From NCBI GenBank assembly GCA_015229005.1, contig JADGCL010000006.1, positions 1 through 64,000 of the forward strand: a stretch of DNA of 64,000 nucleotides, given 5' to 3'. Position numbers and translations under genes: made by a program. Each line of letters starts with the position of its first letter. The first letter of the stretch is position 1. This document shows, one piece after another, positions 10,054 to 18,950 of the stretch. This stretch comes from Magnetococcales bacterium (GTDB taxonomy: Bacteria; Pseudomonadota; Magnetococcia; Magnetococcales; JADGCL01). The notes beneath the pieces are model-generated. The model was given only the letters and a program-made list of their open reading frames with translations. It was not told the DNA's origin and did not search any database.

Positions 10054-10197
10054 CAGCCCGTTGACAAACGGGCTGCGCCGGCCAAGGATGGCCGGAAAAG
10101 TACAACTTGACGGTTTAACCTGTCGAATTTGAAAGGAAATGTAAAGCCTGGTTCCACCTTTGCCGGGTTGATGGAGTCCACGGATGGACTTTTCGAC
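10054..10197 (+). repeat. Repeat family A, copy A2 (partly decayed)
   Basis: CAGCCCGTTgacaAACGGGCTG, CCGGCCAaggaTGGCCGG, GTTGATGGAGTCCACGGATGGACTTTTCGAC in the same order as A1. Confidence 0.85.
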
Positions 10198-10234
10198 AGT
10201 CTGTCAGGTCCCCTCCCGTTCGGGTTTCCGAAAG

Positions 10235-13200
10235 ATGCCTTTGCCCGCCTCCCGTTTCCTTTTTCGTGACCAACCCGCCCCCCCTGGTGGAGAGGGAGTG
10301 AGGTCGGGCGCAGCCGCCGGAGACCGGGGAGGGAGGGGCCGCTGGCCATCGCTCTCCTCCGGATTCTCGTTGTTGGTGTTGATGGTGCTGTTGGCCGGTC
10401 AGCTGTTCAATCCGGCCCCGAGGCAGGCAATCCGCAATTCGGCTTTTGATCGGATGCAACAGTTCGTTCCCAGGGCGTATACGGAGGAACTTCCCCTGCG
10501 CGTGGTCGCCATCGACGAGGCGAGCCTGAAAGCTGTTGGCCAATGGCCCTGGCCGCGCATGCGGATCGCCGAGTTGGTCGACCATCTGCACCAGATGGGA
10601 GCGGCGGTCGTTGTCCTCAACCTGCTGCTGGTAGAACCGGATCGCACCTCGCCTGCCGGCCTGGCCGCCTTGTGGCCGGATCACCCGGAATGGACCGCGA
10701 CCCTCAAGAGCATGCCTGACCACGACCAGATCCTTGCCGAGGCCCTGGCTCGATCACCTACCGTGATTGGTTTTACCTTGGAGAATCTCACCGAGGTCTC
10801 GCGTCTTCCCCTCGAGAAGGCGAAGTTCATTACCGTTGGCGAAGACACCCGTGAGGTCTTTGCGGCCTTCACGGGCGGTCTGGCCTCGTTGCCGTTGTTC
10901 GAGCATGCCGCCAGCGGCAATGGCGCCATCACTCAGGAACAGAGCGATGACGACGGTGTGCTGCGCCGACAAACCTTGATCTACCGCGTCGGCAACGGCC
11001 TCTATCCTGTTCTGGGATTGGAAGCGCTGCGCGTCTACGAGGGAACGGAAAACCTGCAGTTGGATGCCCGCCAGGGTGTGGAACACCTGAACCCTGGGTT
11101 GGCCGGGATCGTTTTCGGCAAGGCGCTTCATTACACCTCTCCAAGGGGGGAGATCTGGCTTTATTACCGTCCTTTGAATCTTGGGCGTTATCTGTCTGCG
11201 AAGGACGTGCTGCATGGTGTCGTCGATCCGGTTTTGATCAAAGATCACATCGTCTTTGTCGGTACCACCTCGGAGGGAATGGGGGATCGGGTCTTTACTC
11301 CCCTTGGGGAGGTGATACCCGGCGTCGAACTGCATGTTCAACTGGTGGAACAGTTGATTCTCGGGGATTATTTGTTGCGTTTTGGCTGGGAAAGTCCGAT
11401 TGTTGTCGGATTGTTGGTGATGGCATGGTTGTTCTCGCGTGTTCTGAGGCGCCATTCGCGCGTTCTGCCCCTGTTGATTCTGAATACCCTGTTGGCATGC
11501 GGGATATTGATCCTTGCCTCATATCTGTTTGTCGAGAAGCATTTGTTGTTTGATCCGATCTATCCTATTCTGTCAATGGTCGTATTGTTGATGAGCGTCA
11601 TCATTCCGAACCTTTTTGTGGCGGAGAAAGAGCGACATTTGGTGCAGGCCAAGAGTGCCTTCATAGCCAATGTCAGCCACGAGCTCCGGACGCCGTTGAA
11701 CGCCATCCTGGGGTTGACGGAACTCTGTCTTCGGACTGGGATGACTGCCAGGCAGCGGGATTATCTGGACAAGGTGAAGGTGGCCAGCAAGTCGCTGCTC
11801 GGTTTGATCAACGACCTGTTGGACATGTCCAAGATGGAGGCGGGCAGGTTGACATTGGAGAGCATTCCCCTCGATCTGGACAGGGTTCTGGAGAATGTGG
11901 CGACGGTGACGGAGGTGAAGGCCCAGGAGAAGGGGGTGCCGCTGACGTTCCGCCGGCAGCCGGAGATTCCCGCGAACCTGATGGGTGATCCGAACCGCCT
12001 GGGACAGATTTTGATTAACCTGGTGAACAATGCCGTCAAATTCACCGAGTCGGGGGAGGTGGAGACCTTCATTCGTTTGCAATCCCTTCGTGGGGACCGG
12101 GTGATCCTGGAGTGTTCGGTGCGGGACAGCGGTATCGGGATGACCGAGTCCGAGAAGCGCCGGTTGTTTCAGGCATTTTCCCAGGCGGATCCTTCCATCA
12201 CGCGGAGGTATGGCGGCACCGGTCTTGGATTGGCCATATGCAAGCAGTTGGTGGATGGGATGGGGGGACGCATTTGGGTGGAGAGCGAACCCGGCAAGGG
12301 CAGCACATTTTTCTTCACTGTCGAAATGTCTTTGGGGGTTGCCGGCGATGGGTCGTGTTTCCTGCCTCCTGCTGGGGCGGTTCGGGAGGGGAAGGCCTCT
12401 CCGGGCGCCGACCTGGCTGCCCTGAGGGGGGCCCGCGTTCTGCTGGTGGAGGACAACGCCTTCAACCAGGAGGTGGCCACCGGGCTTTTGCGCCACGTCG
12501 GCGTTGTCGTCGATTGCGCCTGGAACGGCCAGGAGGCCATCGACAAGCTGGAAGACGGTGTCTACGATGCGATCCTCATGGACGTGCAGATGCCGGTCAT
12601 GGACGGCTTTACCGCGACCCGGAAGATTCGTGCCGACCGGCGGTTTGCGCGGCACCCGCCGATTCTGGCGATGACGGCCAACGCCCAGGCCGGGAGTCGT
12701 GCCCAGGCCCACGAGGCGGGCATGGACGGCTTCGTCTCCAAGCCGATCGATCCGGAGAGGTTGTATGCGGCGTTGGGGGAGTGGATTGTTTGCCGCCCGC
12801 CGGAAGAGTCGGTCTTTTCCCGGGTCGAGACGGGAGGCTCCCCGCCGCCCTTGCCGGGTCAGCCTGTCGATGCCTTGCCGTTTCCTGACCTCGGGGAGCT
12901 TCCCGCGCATCTGCCAGGGGTGTCCTTGGAAGCGGCGTTGGCGCACGTTGGGGGCAATCGCGCCCTGCTGGGCAGGTTGTTGGTACTCTTCCTCCAGGAA
13001 CATGCCGGCGATGGCGAGCGCCTGGTGGGGGCCTTGGACAGGGGCGATAGGGTTCTTGCCCACCGGATGGCTCATTCCATGAAGGGAATCGCCGGGTCCC
13101 TGGGCGCCACCCTGTTGCAGCAGGCAGCGGAGAGGCTGGACAGTGCATTCAAGGACGGTGAACTGGGCCGGTTGCGTGAACTGTCCCTTGACCTGACCCG

Positions 13201-13537
13201 GGAGCTGGAGCCGATTGTCGCCGGTTTGTCGTCCTGGGCCGGGTCCAGGCCGGTTCCCTTGATTTCCCCCACCTCGCCACCGGTGGGTGGTGTTTCCGAT
13301 CTGGAGATGGTGACTCCCCTCTTTCAGGAATTGGAACGGTTACTGATGGAACGGGACCCGGATGCCGAGGAATCGACCGAGGCGTTGGCGCGTCATCTTG
13401 ACCAGGGGGAGTGTGCGCCATTGGTTGCCATCTTGAGGAATCAGGTCAGGGCGTTCGATTTTGATGAGGCGAGGGAGACGTTGGCCTCTTTGCGGCAGCG
13501 ATTGAAGCCGCAAGGGCCTGAAGACGGGCAGGTTTGA
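10235..13537 (+). CDS. CHASE2-domain hybrid sensor histidine kinase (CHASE2-TM-HisKA-HATPase-REC-Hpt)
   Basis: FDRMQQFVPR..VVAIDEASLKAVGQWPWPR (CHASE2); FIANVSHELRTPLNAI (H-box); YGGTGLGLAICKQLVDGMGG; DAILMDVQMPVMDGF; AHRMAHSMKGIAGSLGA (Hpt). Confidence 0.9.
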   Translation: MPLPASRFLFRDQPAPPGGEGVRSGAAAGDRGGRGRWPSLSSGFSLLVLMVLLAGQLFNPAPRQAIRNSAFDRMQQFVPRAYTEELPLRVVAIDEASLKAVGQWPWPRMRIAELVDHLHQMGAAVVVLNLLLVEPDRTSPAGLAALWPDHPEWTATLKSMPDHDQILAEALARSPTVIGFTLENLTEVSRLPLEKAKFITVGEDTREVFAAFTGGLASLPLFEHAASGNGAITQEQSDDDGVLRRQTLIYRVGNGLYPVLGLEALRVYEGTENLQLDARQGVEHLNPGLAGIVFGKALHYTSPRGEIWLYYRPLNLGRYLSAKDVLHGVVDPVLIKDHIVFVGTTSEGMGDRVFTPLGEVIPGVELHVQLVEQLILGDYLLRFGWESPIVVGLLVMAWLFSRVLRRHSRVLPLLILNTLLACGILILASYLFVEKHLLFDPIYPILSMVVLLMSVIIPNLFVAEKERHLVQAKSAFIANVSHELRTPLNAILGLTELCLRTGMTARQRDYLDKVKVASKSLLGLINDLLDMSKMEAGRLTLESIPLDLDRVLENVATVTEVKAQEKGVPLTFRRQPEIPANLMGDPNRLGQILINLVNNAVKFTESGEVETFIRLQSLRGDRVILECSVRDSGIGMTESEKRRLFQAFSQADPSITRRYGGTGLGLAICKQLVDGMGGRIWVESEPGKGSTFFFTVEMSLGVAGDGSCFLPPAGAVREGKASPGADLAALRGARVLLVEDNAFNQEVATGLLRHVGVVVDCAWNGQEAIDKLEDGVYDAILMDVQMPVMDGFTATRKIRADRRFARHPPILAMTANAQAGSRAQAHEAGMDGFVSKPIDPERLYAALGEWIVCRPPEESVFSRVETGGSPPPLPGQPVDALPFPDLGELPAHLPGVSLEAALAHVGGNRALLGRLLVLFLQEHAGDGERLVGALDRGDRVLAHRMAHSMKGIAGSLGATLLQQAAERLDSAFKDGELGRLRELSLDLTRELEPIVAGLSSWAGSRPVPLISPTSPPVGGVSDLEMVTPLFQELERLLMERDPDAEESTEALARHLDQGECAPLVAILRNQVRAFDFDEARETLASLRQRLKPQGPEDGQV

Positions 13538-13571
13538 GCCGGCATTCGCCTGTCGAAAACTGGGGGTCGAG

Positions 13572-14531
13572 ATGGAACAACAGGAAAAAATTCTGATCGT
13601 TGATGATGAAATTTTCAACGTTGAATCTTTGGTTGGTCTCTTCAAATCCGAATACAAGATCGTGGTTGCCAAGAACGGAGAGCAGGCATTGCGGGCCGTT
13701 CAGTCGGGAAAGATGCCGGACCTGGTGCTATTGGACATCACGATGCCCGGGATGGATGGTTATGAGGTTTGCCGACGTCTCAAGGAGGAGGCGCTTACCC
13801 GGAGCATACCGGTGATTTTCCTGACCTCCCGCAACGATGTCTCCTCGGAGGCGCAGGGACTGGCACTTGGCGCGGTGGACTATATTTTCAAGCCGTTTCA
13901 CGCTGCCATCGTTCAGGCCCGGGTTCGAACCCATCTTGGGTTGAAGCGCAAGATGGACCTTCTGGAACGGACGGCCTCTCTGGATGGTCTCACCGAGATA
14001 CCCAATCGTCGACATTTCGATATGACCCGGCAGCAGGAGTGGGCCCGCGCTCTGCGGATGGGGGAGTCGCTTTCCCTGATCATGATCGATGTGGATATGT
14101 TCAAGCAGTACAACGATCACTATGGGCACTCGGGTGGGGATCTTTGTCTGCAACGGGTGGCGCGGGCGCTGACGGCGGCTCTGAGCCGACCGGCGGATTT
14201 TGTGGCGCGATATGGTGGGGAGGAGTTCGTGGCGGTGCTGCCGCAGACGGATTGGGAGGGAGCCAAGCGTGTTGGTGAGCAATTGCGGCTGGCGGTTGAA
14301 TCATTGCGGTTGCCGCATGTTCGCTCGACCGTAGCCCCCTGTGTGACGGTCAGTCTGGGAGCGGCAACGACGGTTCCCCGGGCAGGTGTCGGGGCGGAGG
14401 CATTGCAGGAAGCTGCGGACCGTATGTTATACGAGGCCAAACACCAGGGGCGGAACCGGTGCTGTGCCATTCACCTGGAGTGCCGTGGCTCCGAGGGGGG
14501 GGAGGCGTGTTCGGCCCTTGAGAGCAAATGA
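13572..14531 (+). CDS. Response regulator with GGDEF domain (diguanylate cyclase)
   Basis: ILIVDDEIFNVESL, DLVLLDITMPGMDG; C-terminal DFVARYGGEEFVAVLP (GGEEF). Confidence 0.93.
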   Translation: MEQQEKILIVDDEIFNVESLVGLFKSEYKIVVAKNGEQALRAVQSGKMPDLVLLDITMPGMDGYEVCRRLKEEALTRSIPVIFLTSRNDVSSEAQGLALGAVDYIFKPFHAAIVQARVRTHLGLKRKMDLLERTASLDGLTEIPNRRHFDMTRQQEWARALRMGESLSLIMIDVDMFKQYNDHYGHSGGDLCLQRVARALTAALSRPADFVARYGGEEFVAVLPQTDWEGAKRVGEQLRLAVESLRLPHVRSTVAPCVTVSLGAATTVPRAGVGAEALQEAADRMLYEAKHQGRNRCCAIHLECRGSEGGEACSALESK

Positions 14532-15643
14532 CCGGCGAATGCCCACGGGTGCTGATCGTCGACGACGAGCGGATCCTGATTGATGTTCTCGTCGAGGCGA
14601 TCAGGCCGACGTACAAAATCATGGTGGCCCGGAACGGTGAGCAGGCTTTGAGGGCGGCTCGGGGGGTGCCGGCGCCCGACCTGATCCTGCTCGATGTTGT
14701 CATGCCGGGCATGGATGGTTACGAAGTTTGCCGTTGTTTGAAGGAGAGTGAGGCGACATGTGAGATCCCGGTCATTTTCATCACCTCGAAGAGTGAGGTG
14801 GATGACGAGACCAGGGGGTTCGCATTGGGAGCTGTGGATTATATCGGGAAGCCCATATCCCCCCCCATCGTTCGGGCGCGGATCAAGACACATCTGGCCT
14901 TGAGGCGCTCGATGGAGGTTCAAAGGGAACAGAACCGGGAATTGTTGGAGTTGAATCAGGTCAAGAACCGGTTTCTGGGAATGGCCGCCCATGATTTGCG
15001 CAATCCCCTGGTATCGATTCGCGGTATGAGCGAGTTGTTGCTGCAGCCGATGCGGCTGTCGGAGGAAAAACAGCGACAGTTTCTGCGGAGCATTCACCAG
15101 GTGAGTCAGCAGATGCTGACCCTGGTGAACGATCTTCTCGACGTATCGGCCATCGAGAGTGGCCATTTTGAATTGACCTTGGAGCGGGACAACCTCTCCC
15201 GATTGGTCCGGGAGCGTGCCGAGTTGGTTGGTTTCAGCGCCCGGGAAAAAGGGATTGTCCTGGAGGTCGAGACGGGGGATTTGCCCGATTGCCGGTGTGA
15301 TTCGGGGCGCATGGGACAGGTGGTGGATAACCTCCTGACCAATGCCGTCAAGTTCTCCCGTCCCGGGACGGTCATCCATCTCGGCACGCGGGCAACGGGC
15401 GATTGGTTGGAGGTGATCGTGGCCGATCAGGGGCCTGGTCTTCCCGAAGAGGAATTGGGAAGGATGTTCGGCACGTTCCAGCGTTTGAGCGCGAAACCGA
15501 CCGGAAACGAACGGAGTACCGGGCTGGGGCTCTCCATAGTCAAGAAAATCGTCGAGGCTCACGGTGGGACCGTTCAGGTCGCCAGTGAGGTCGGCAAAGG
15601 GAGCGTCTTCACGGTTTCCTTTCCGAGGGATTCCCCGGTATGA
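14528..15643 (+). CDS. REC-histidine kinase hybrid (REC-HisKA-HATPase)
   Basis: VLIVDDERILIDVL..DLILLDVVMPGMDGYEV; FLGMAAHDLRNPLVSI; STGLGLSIVKKIVEAHGG; ATGA overlap with previous gene. Confidence 0.92.
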   Translation: MTGECPRVLIVDDERILIDVLVEAIRPTYKIMVARNGEQALRAARGVPAPDLILLDVVMPGMDGYEVCRCLKESEATCEIPVIFITSKSEVDDETRGFALGAVDYIGKPISPPIVRARIKTHLALRRSMEVQREQNRELLELNQVKNRFLGMAAHDLRNPLVSIRGMSELLLQPMRLSEEKQRQFLRSIHQVSQQMLTLVNDLLDVSAIESGHFELTLERDNLSRLVRERAELVGFSAREKGIVLEVETGDLPDCRCDSGRMGQVVDNLLTNAVKFSRPGTVIHLGTRATGDWLEVIVADQGPGLPEEELGRMFGTFQRLSAKPTGNERSTGLGLSIVKKIVEAHGGTVQVASEVGKGSVFTVSFPRDSPV

Positions 15644-15686
15644 TCGCGAAGCCCCATCCCGACCCGATCTTATCAAGGAGACATAC

Positions 15687-16094
15687 ATGACGACCGCCGG
15701 GTTTCCGAGTCTGCTTCTCGTGGACGATGACGACAATTTGCGCATGCTTTTCTCGACCGCTCTGGAGGGGGCCGGATTCAATGTCGTCGGAGAGGCGAAT
15801 CAGGGGGATATCGGGCTTGAAAAATATCTTGCCTTGAAACCTGACCTCACTTTATTGGACATCGAGATGCCGGTAATGGATGGTATCCGGACCCTCAAGG
15901 CCATCCTCGGCAGAAACGACAATGCCGTTGTCGTTATGCTGACCTCGATCCAACAATCGGCCATCTGGGATGATTGCCTTCTGGCCGGTGCCAAGGCTTA
16001 TATCCGCAAGGATGCCCCCCTGGCGGATCTGCCTGCCAGGGTGATGGAGGTTTGGCAGGAGAATCGGCCGGTTGAAATTGGCGGGAAAGGCTGA
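15687..16094 (+). CDS. CheY-like response regulator
   Basis: LLLVDDDDNLRMLF..LTLLDIEMPVMDGI..VVMLTSI..AKAYIRKDAP; AAGGAG upstream. Confidence 0.9.
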   Translation: MTTAGFPSLLLVDDDDNLRMLFSTALEGAGFNVVGEANQGDIGLEKYLALKPDLTLLDIEMPVMDGIRTLKAILGRNDNAVVVMLTSIQQSAIWDDCLLAGAKAYIRKDAPLADLPARVMEVWQENRPVEIGGKG

Positions 16095-16140
16095 AATCGG
16101 GCATTCCCCTCCCAATTCCGAACGAAAAATCGATGAAGAA

Positions 16141-16240
16141 AGATAATATCAGAAGTGATTGGAGGAGCCCGAGGGGGAGGCTCCGCCTGCCCCCTCGGTG
16201 TGTTCGGGGGCGAAACCCCCGAAATGATCGGACGATACCC
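16141..16240 (+). repeat. Repeat family B, copy B1
   Basis: AGATAATATC..GGAGGAGCCCGAGGGGGAGGCTCCGCCTGCCCCCTCGGTG..TTCGGGGGCGAAACCCCCGAAA, shared with 20.97, 33.7 and 45.0 kb. Confidence 0.85.
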
Positions 16241-16250
16241 TTACGAGACT

Positions 16251-16281
16251 GTTGAAAAAGTCCATCCATGGACTTTTCAAC
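16251..16281 (-). repeat. Repeat family A, copy A3 (terminal hairpin module only)
   Basis: GTTGAAAAAGTCCATCCATGGACTTTTCAAC with conserved flank (CAGTCTCGTA on the opposite strand). Confidence 0.8.
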
Positions 16282-16287
16282 GGTCTG

Positions 16288-18135
16288 TCAAGGGTTGTCC
16301 ACGTAAACGTGCCCCCAGTTGCCGCCAATGGTAACCCGGGTAAAACCTGCGTTGGGGTAAACGTCTCTCTCCTCCATCAATTCCCGCCATTTCCCCGTAT
16401 GTGGAAACGGCACATCGATCTCTGTTTGTTCCAGGCTGAAGTTGAGGACGATCATGAATTTCTGGTATCCACCGCCATCTGGCTTCCAACCCTCCCGGCG
16501 GTAGATCATGAGCTGGCGCTTGACATCGATACCATATCCGTCGGAATCGAAGGTTTGTTGCGATTCATTCCAGAGATCCGGATAGAAATAGTTCCCGCGC
16601 AACGCCGGATACTGATGGCGCATGGCGATCAACTTCCGATAGAGCCAGAACGATTTTTCCCCGAATCGGTCTTCCAGTTTCCGCCAGTAAAGGGGGCGGG
16701 AGTGGATCCTCCGCCTGCTGCCTTCATCGTTGTCCGGCACCCAGTGATCCTCTGCGAACTCCTGCCCGTTCTGGAGCATTGGCGCTCCGGGGGCGGTGAA
16801 CAGGGCGATGGCCCAGGGCTGGGTCCGATACCAGAGGATGCCCCCGTTGTTGTTTCTGGCTCCGGCCTGCCAACAGACATGGGAATGGTCGTGGTTGCTG
16901 AGATACGTTGTGGGGACCTTGGCAAAGTCGCCCATCCATCTGTTGGTGTTCAGGGCGTTCAAAGCCGTCGGCTGCAATTTGTATTCCCACAGGTGGTGAA
17001 AGCAGGCGTGGAGAATGGCGTCATCCCAGTAACTGGTGGCCCGGGTTCCACGAACCACCGAGACGGCGCTCTCGTCGAGATGTTCTATGGTCATGGAGAA
17101 ATTGTGGATGCCGTTCTGGGTGACGTGATCATGGATCTCGGCCATGAGTCTTTCGACTCCATGGCCCGGGTCATTGGGAATCTGGAAGTTCGTGGTGTTG
17201 TCGAAACGGATCCCGTCGATCTTGAACTCGTCTATCCAATAGAGGCAGACGTCTCTGATAAAGTCTTGAGTACAGGCATTGTTGTAGTTAAGATCCTTGA
17301 GTGTACCAAACTCTTTATCGTAGACGCCGATATAGGGGCATCTGTCCCTGTCTTGATACATATCCCGGTACGGAAAGTATTCGGAGACATGATTGAATAC
17401 CCCGTCCATGATGACATGGATACCTTTTTCGTGGCAGGCGCTGATCAACTTTTTGAGCCAGGAGATCTTCTCGGTTGGCTTCAGGGGATCATTGGCAAGG
17501 CGATACTCCACCGCGAAAAATTGGAGCGGTTCGTATCCCCAGTCGAAATGGCGATCCTTCCACGCGGTCCAGGGCATGAAGAGAATGGCGTTGATGCCCA
17601 GGCTCACGAGATGTCCGAGTTTGTCCCGGACGGCGTCCAGGGGGGCACGGCATTCGCGAAAGTCGGCGGTGAAATCGTCGATGTTCATCTCGTAGATGAC
17701 GAGATCCCGAAGGGGCTTGCGGTCGGCAAGGCCGGCGATGGGATTATCACCCGGCTGACTGCCGCCGATGACGACGGCCGCATTTTGGTTTTCCGTGCCG
17801 CTGTAACGGGTGCAGGGGTCGCTGAGGTGACGCGACTCCCCGTTTTCGAACCAGGCCATGTATTTGTACTGGTAAAATCCTGCTGGCAGAGAAGGTGTCT
17901 CGAAGCTGTAGAAAATACCATCTGGAATGGTTTTCTTAACCATCTCTGGGCCATTATTGAAATCCCAATCCGTCTGTCCCATGTGATTCTGGAAGTCTCC
18001 GGCAACCTTTATCTTGGTGATGCCGGTGGGGAAGCCTTTTGGGAAAAACAGCTTGAAGCCGATCTTGCCACCGTTGGCATCTCCCCCCATCTGCCAGGCC
18101 CCAAGTTCTTGTTTGGTATGAAATTTTTTCTCCAT
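16288..18135 (-). CDS. Alpha-amylase family glycoside hydrolase (GH13) with N-terminal CBM48-like region
   Basis: HVIMDGVFNHVSEYF, FKIDGIRFDNTTNF, TIEHLDES, TYLSNHDHSHV catalytic regions. Confidence 0.88.
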   Translation of the reverse strand: MEKKFHTKQELGAWQMGGDANGGKIGFKLFFPKGFPTGITKIKVAGDFQNHMGQTDWDFNNGPEMVKKTIPDGIFYSFETPSLPAGFYQYKYMAWFENGESRHLSDPCTRYSGTENQNAAVVIGGSQPGDNPIAGLADRKPLRDLVIYEMNIDDFTADFRECRAPLDAVRDKLGHLVSLGINAILFMPWTAWKDRHFDWGYEPLQFFAVEYRLANDPLKPTEKISWLKKLISACHEKGIHVIMDGVFNHVSEYFPYRDMYQDRDRCPYIGVYDKEFGTLKDLNYNNACTQDFIRDVCLYWIDEFKIDGIRFDNTTNFQIPNDPGHGVERLMAEIHDHVTQNGIHNFSMTIEHLDESAVSVVRGTRATSYWDDAILHACFHHLWEYKLQPTALNALNTNRWMGDFAKVPTTYLSNHDHSHVCWQAGARNNNGGILWYRTQPWAIALFTAPGAPMLQNGQEFAEDHWVPDNDEGSRRRIHSRPLYWRKLEDRFGEKSFWLYRKLIAMRHQYPALRGNYFYPDLWNESQQTFDSDGYGIDVKRQLMIYRREGWKPDGGGYQKFMIVLNFSLEQTEIDVPFPHTGKWRELMEERDVYPNAGFTRVTIGGNWGHVYVDNP

Positions 18136-18212
18136 GATCGCCGGCCTCTCCCGTCTCGACATTGAGGATACTAGCGATCAGGATAACACATCTAAGACTT
18201 TTATGGCAATGG

Positions 18213-18875
18213 TTATACATCTTGAGCTGATCCGGCCCTGTCGTCGCAAGGGGGAGGGGCGCTTTGGCACCAAGTTGCGATGACGCATTCCGCGCAGCGG
18301 GGCTGGCGTGCCCGGCAGACGTGACGCCCGTGGAGGACCAGCCAGTGGTGGGCATTTCTCCGAAATGGTGGGGGAATGATCGCCAGCAGGGCTTTCTCGA
18401 CAGCCTCGGGGCTCTTGCCCTCCGCCAGCCCGGTGCGGTTGGCCACCCGAAAGACATGGGTGTCCACCGCCAGGGTCTCCTGACCGAAGGCCACGTTCAG
18501 GACCACGTTGGCGCTTTTGCGTCCGACTCCAGGCAGCGACTCCAGGGCCTCCCGACTGTTGGGGACCTCGCCTCCGAACCGATCCACCAACATGGTGGCC
18601 AGGTTTGCCAGGTTGCGTGCCTTGGTGTTGAACAGCCCGAGGGAGCGGATATGATCCCGGATCGCCGCCTCTCCCAGGGAGGCGAGGGCTGCCGGATTCG
18701 GCGCTGCCCGGAAGAGAGCGGGGGTTACCCTGTTGACCCCGACATCGGTGGATTGGGCCGAGAGGACCACCGCGACCAACAGTTCGAAGGGGTTACCGTA
18801 CCGGAGTTCGCTCGCGGGTGCGGGATTTGCTCGTTCCAGTGCCGAGAAAAGTTCCGCGACTTCCTGCGCGTTCAT
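18213..18875 (-). CDS. nth: Endonuclease III
   Basis: LLVAVVLSAQSTDVGVNRVTPALF, LPGVGRKSANVVLNVAFG, 4Fe-4S motif CRARQPRCAECVIATWC. Confidence 0.93.
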   Translation of the reverse strand: MNAQEVAELFSALERANPAPASELRYGNPFELLVAVVLSAQSTDVGVNRVTPALFRAAPNPAALASLGEAAIRDHIRSLGLFNTKARNLANLATMLVDRFGGEVPNSREALESLPGVGRKSANVVLNVAFGQETLAVDTHVFRVANRTGLAEGKSPEAVEKALLAIIPPPFRRNAHHWLVLHGRHVCRARQPRCAECVIATWCQSAPPPCDDRAGSAQDV

Positions 18876-18950
18876 GGCCTTCTCCCGACGTTTGCGCCAG
18901 AATCCCCGGGCTGAGGTTCTGTTGAAGCCGATCCTTTGGAGGAGTCGACC

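Noticed and set aside
11573-13075. 500-aa minus-strand ORF
   Set aside because: Antisense of the CHASE2 hybrid kinase.
16252-18165. 637-aa plus-strand ORF
   Set aside because: Antisense of the GH13 gene, and its N-terminus derives from repeat A3.
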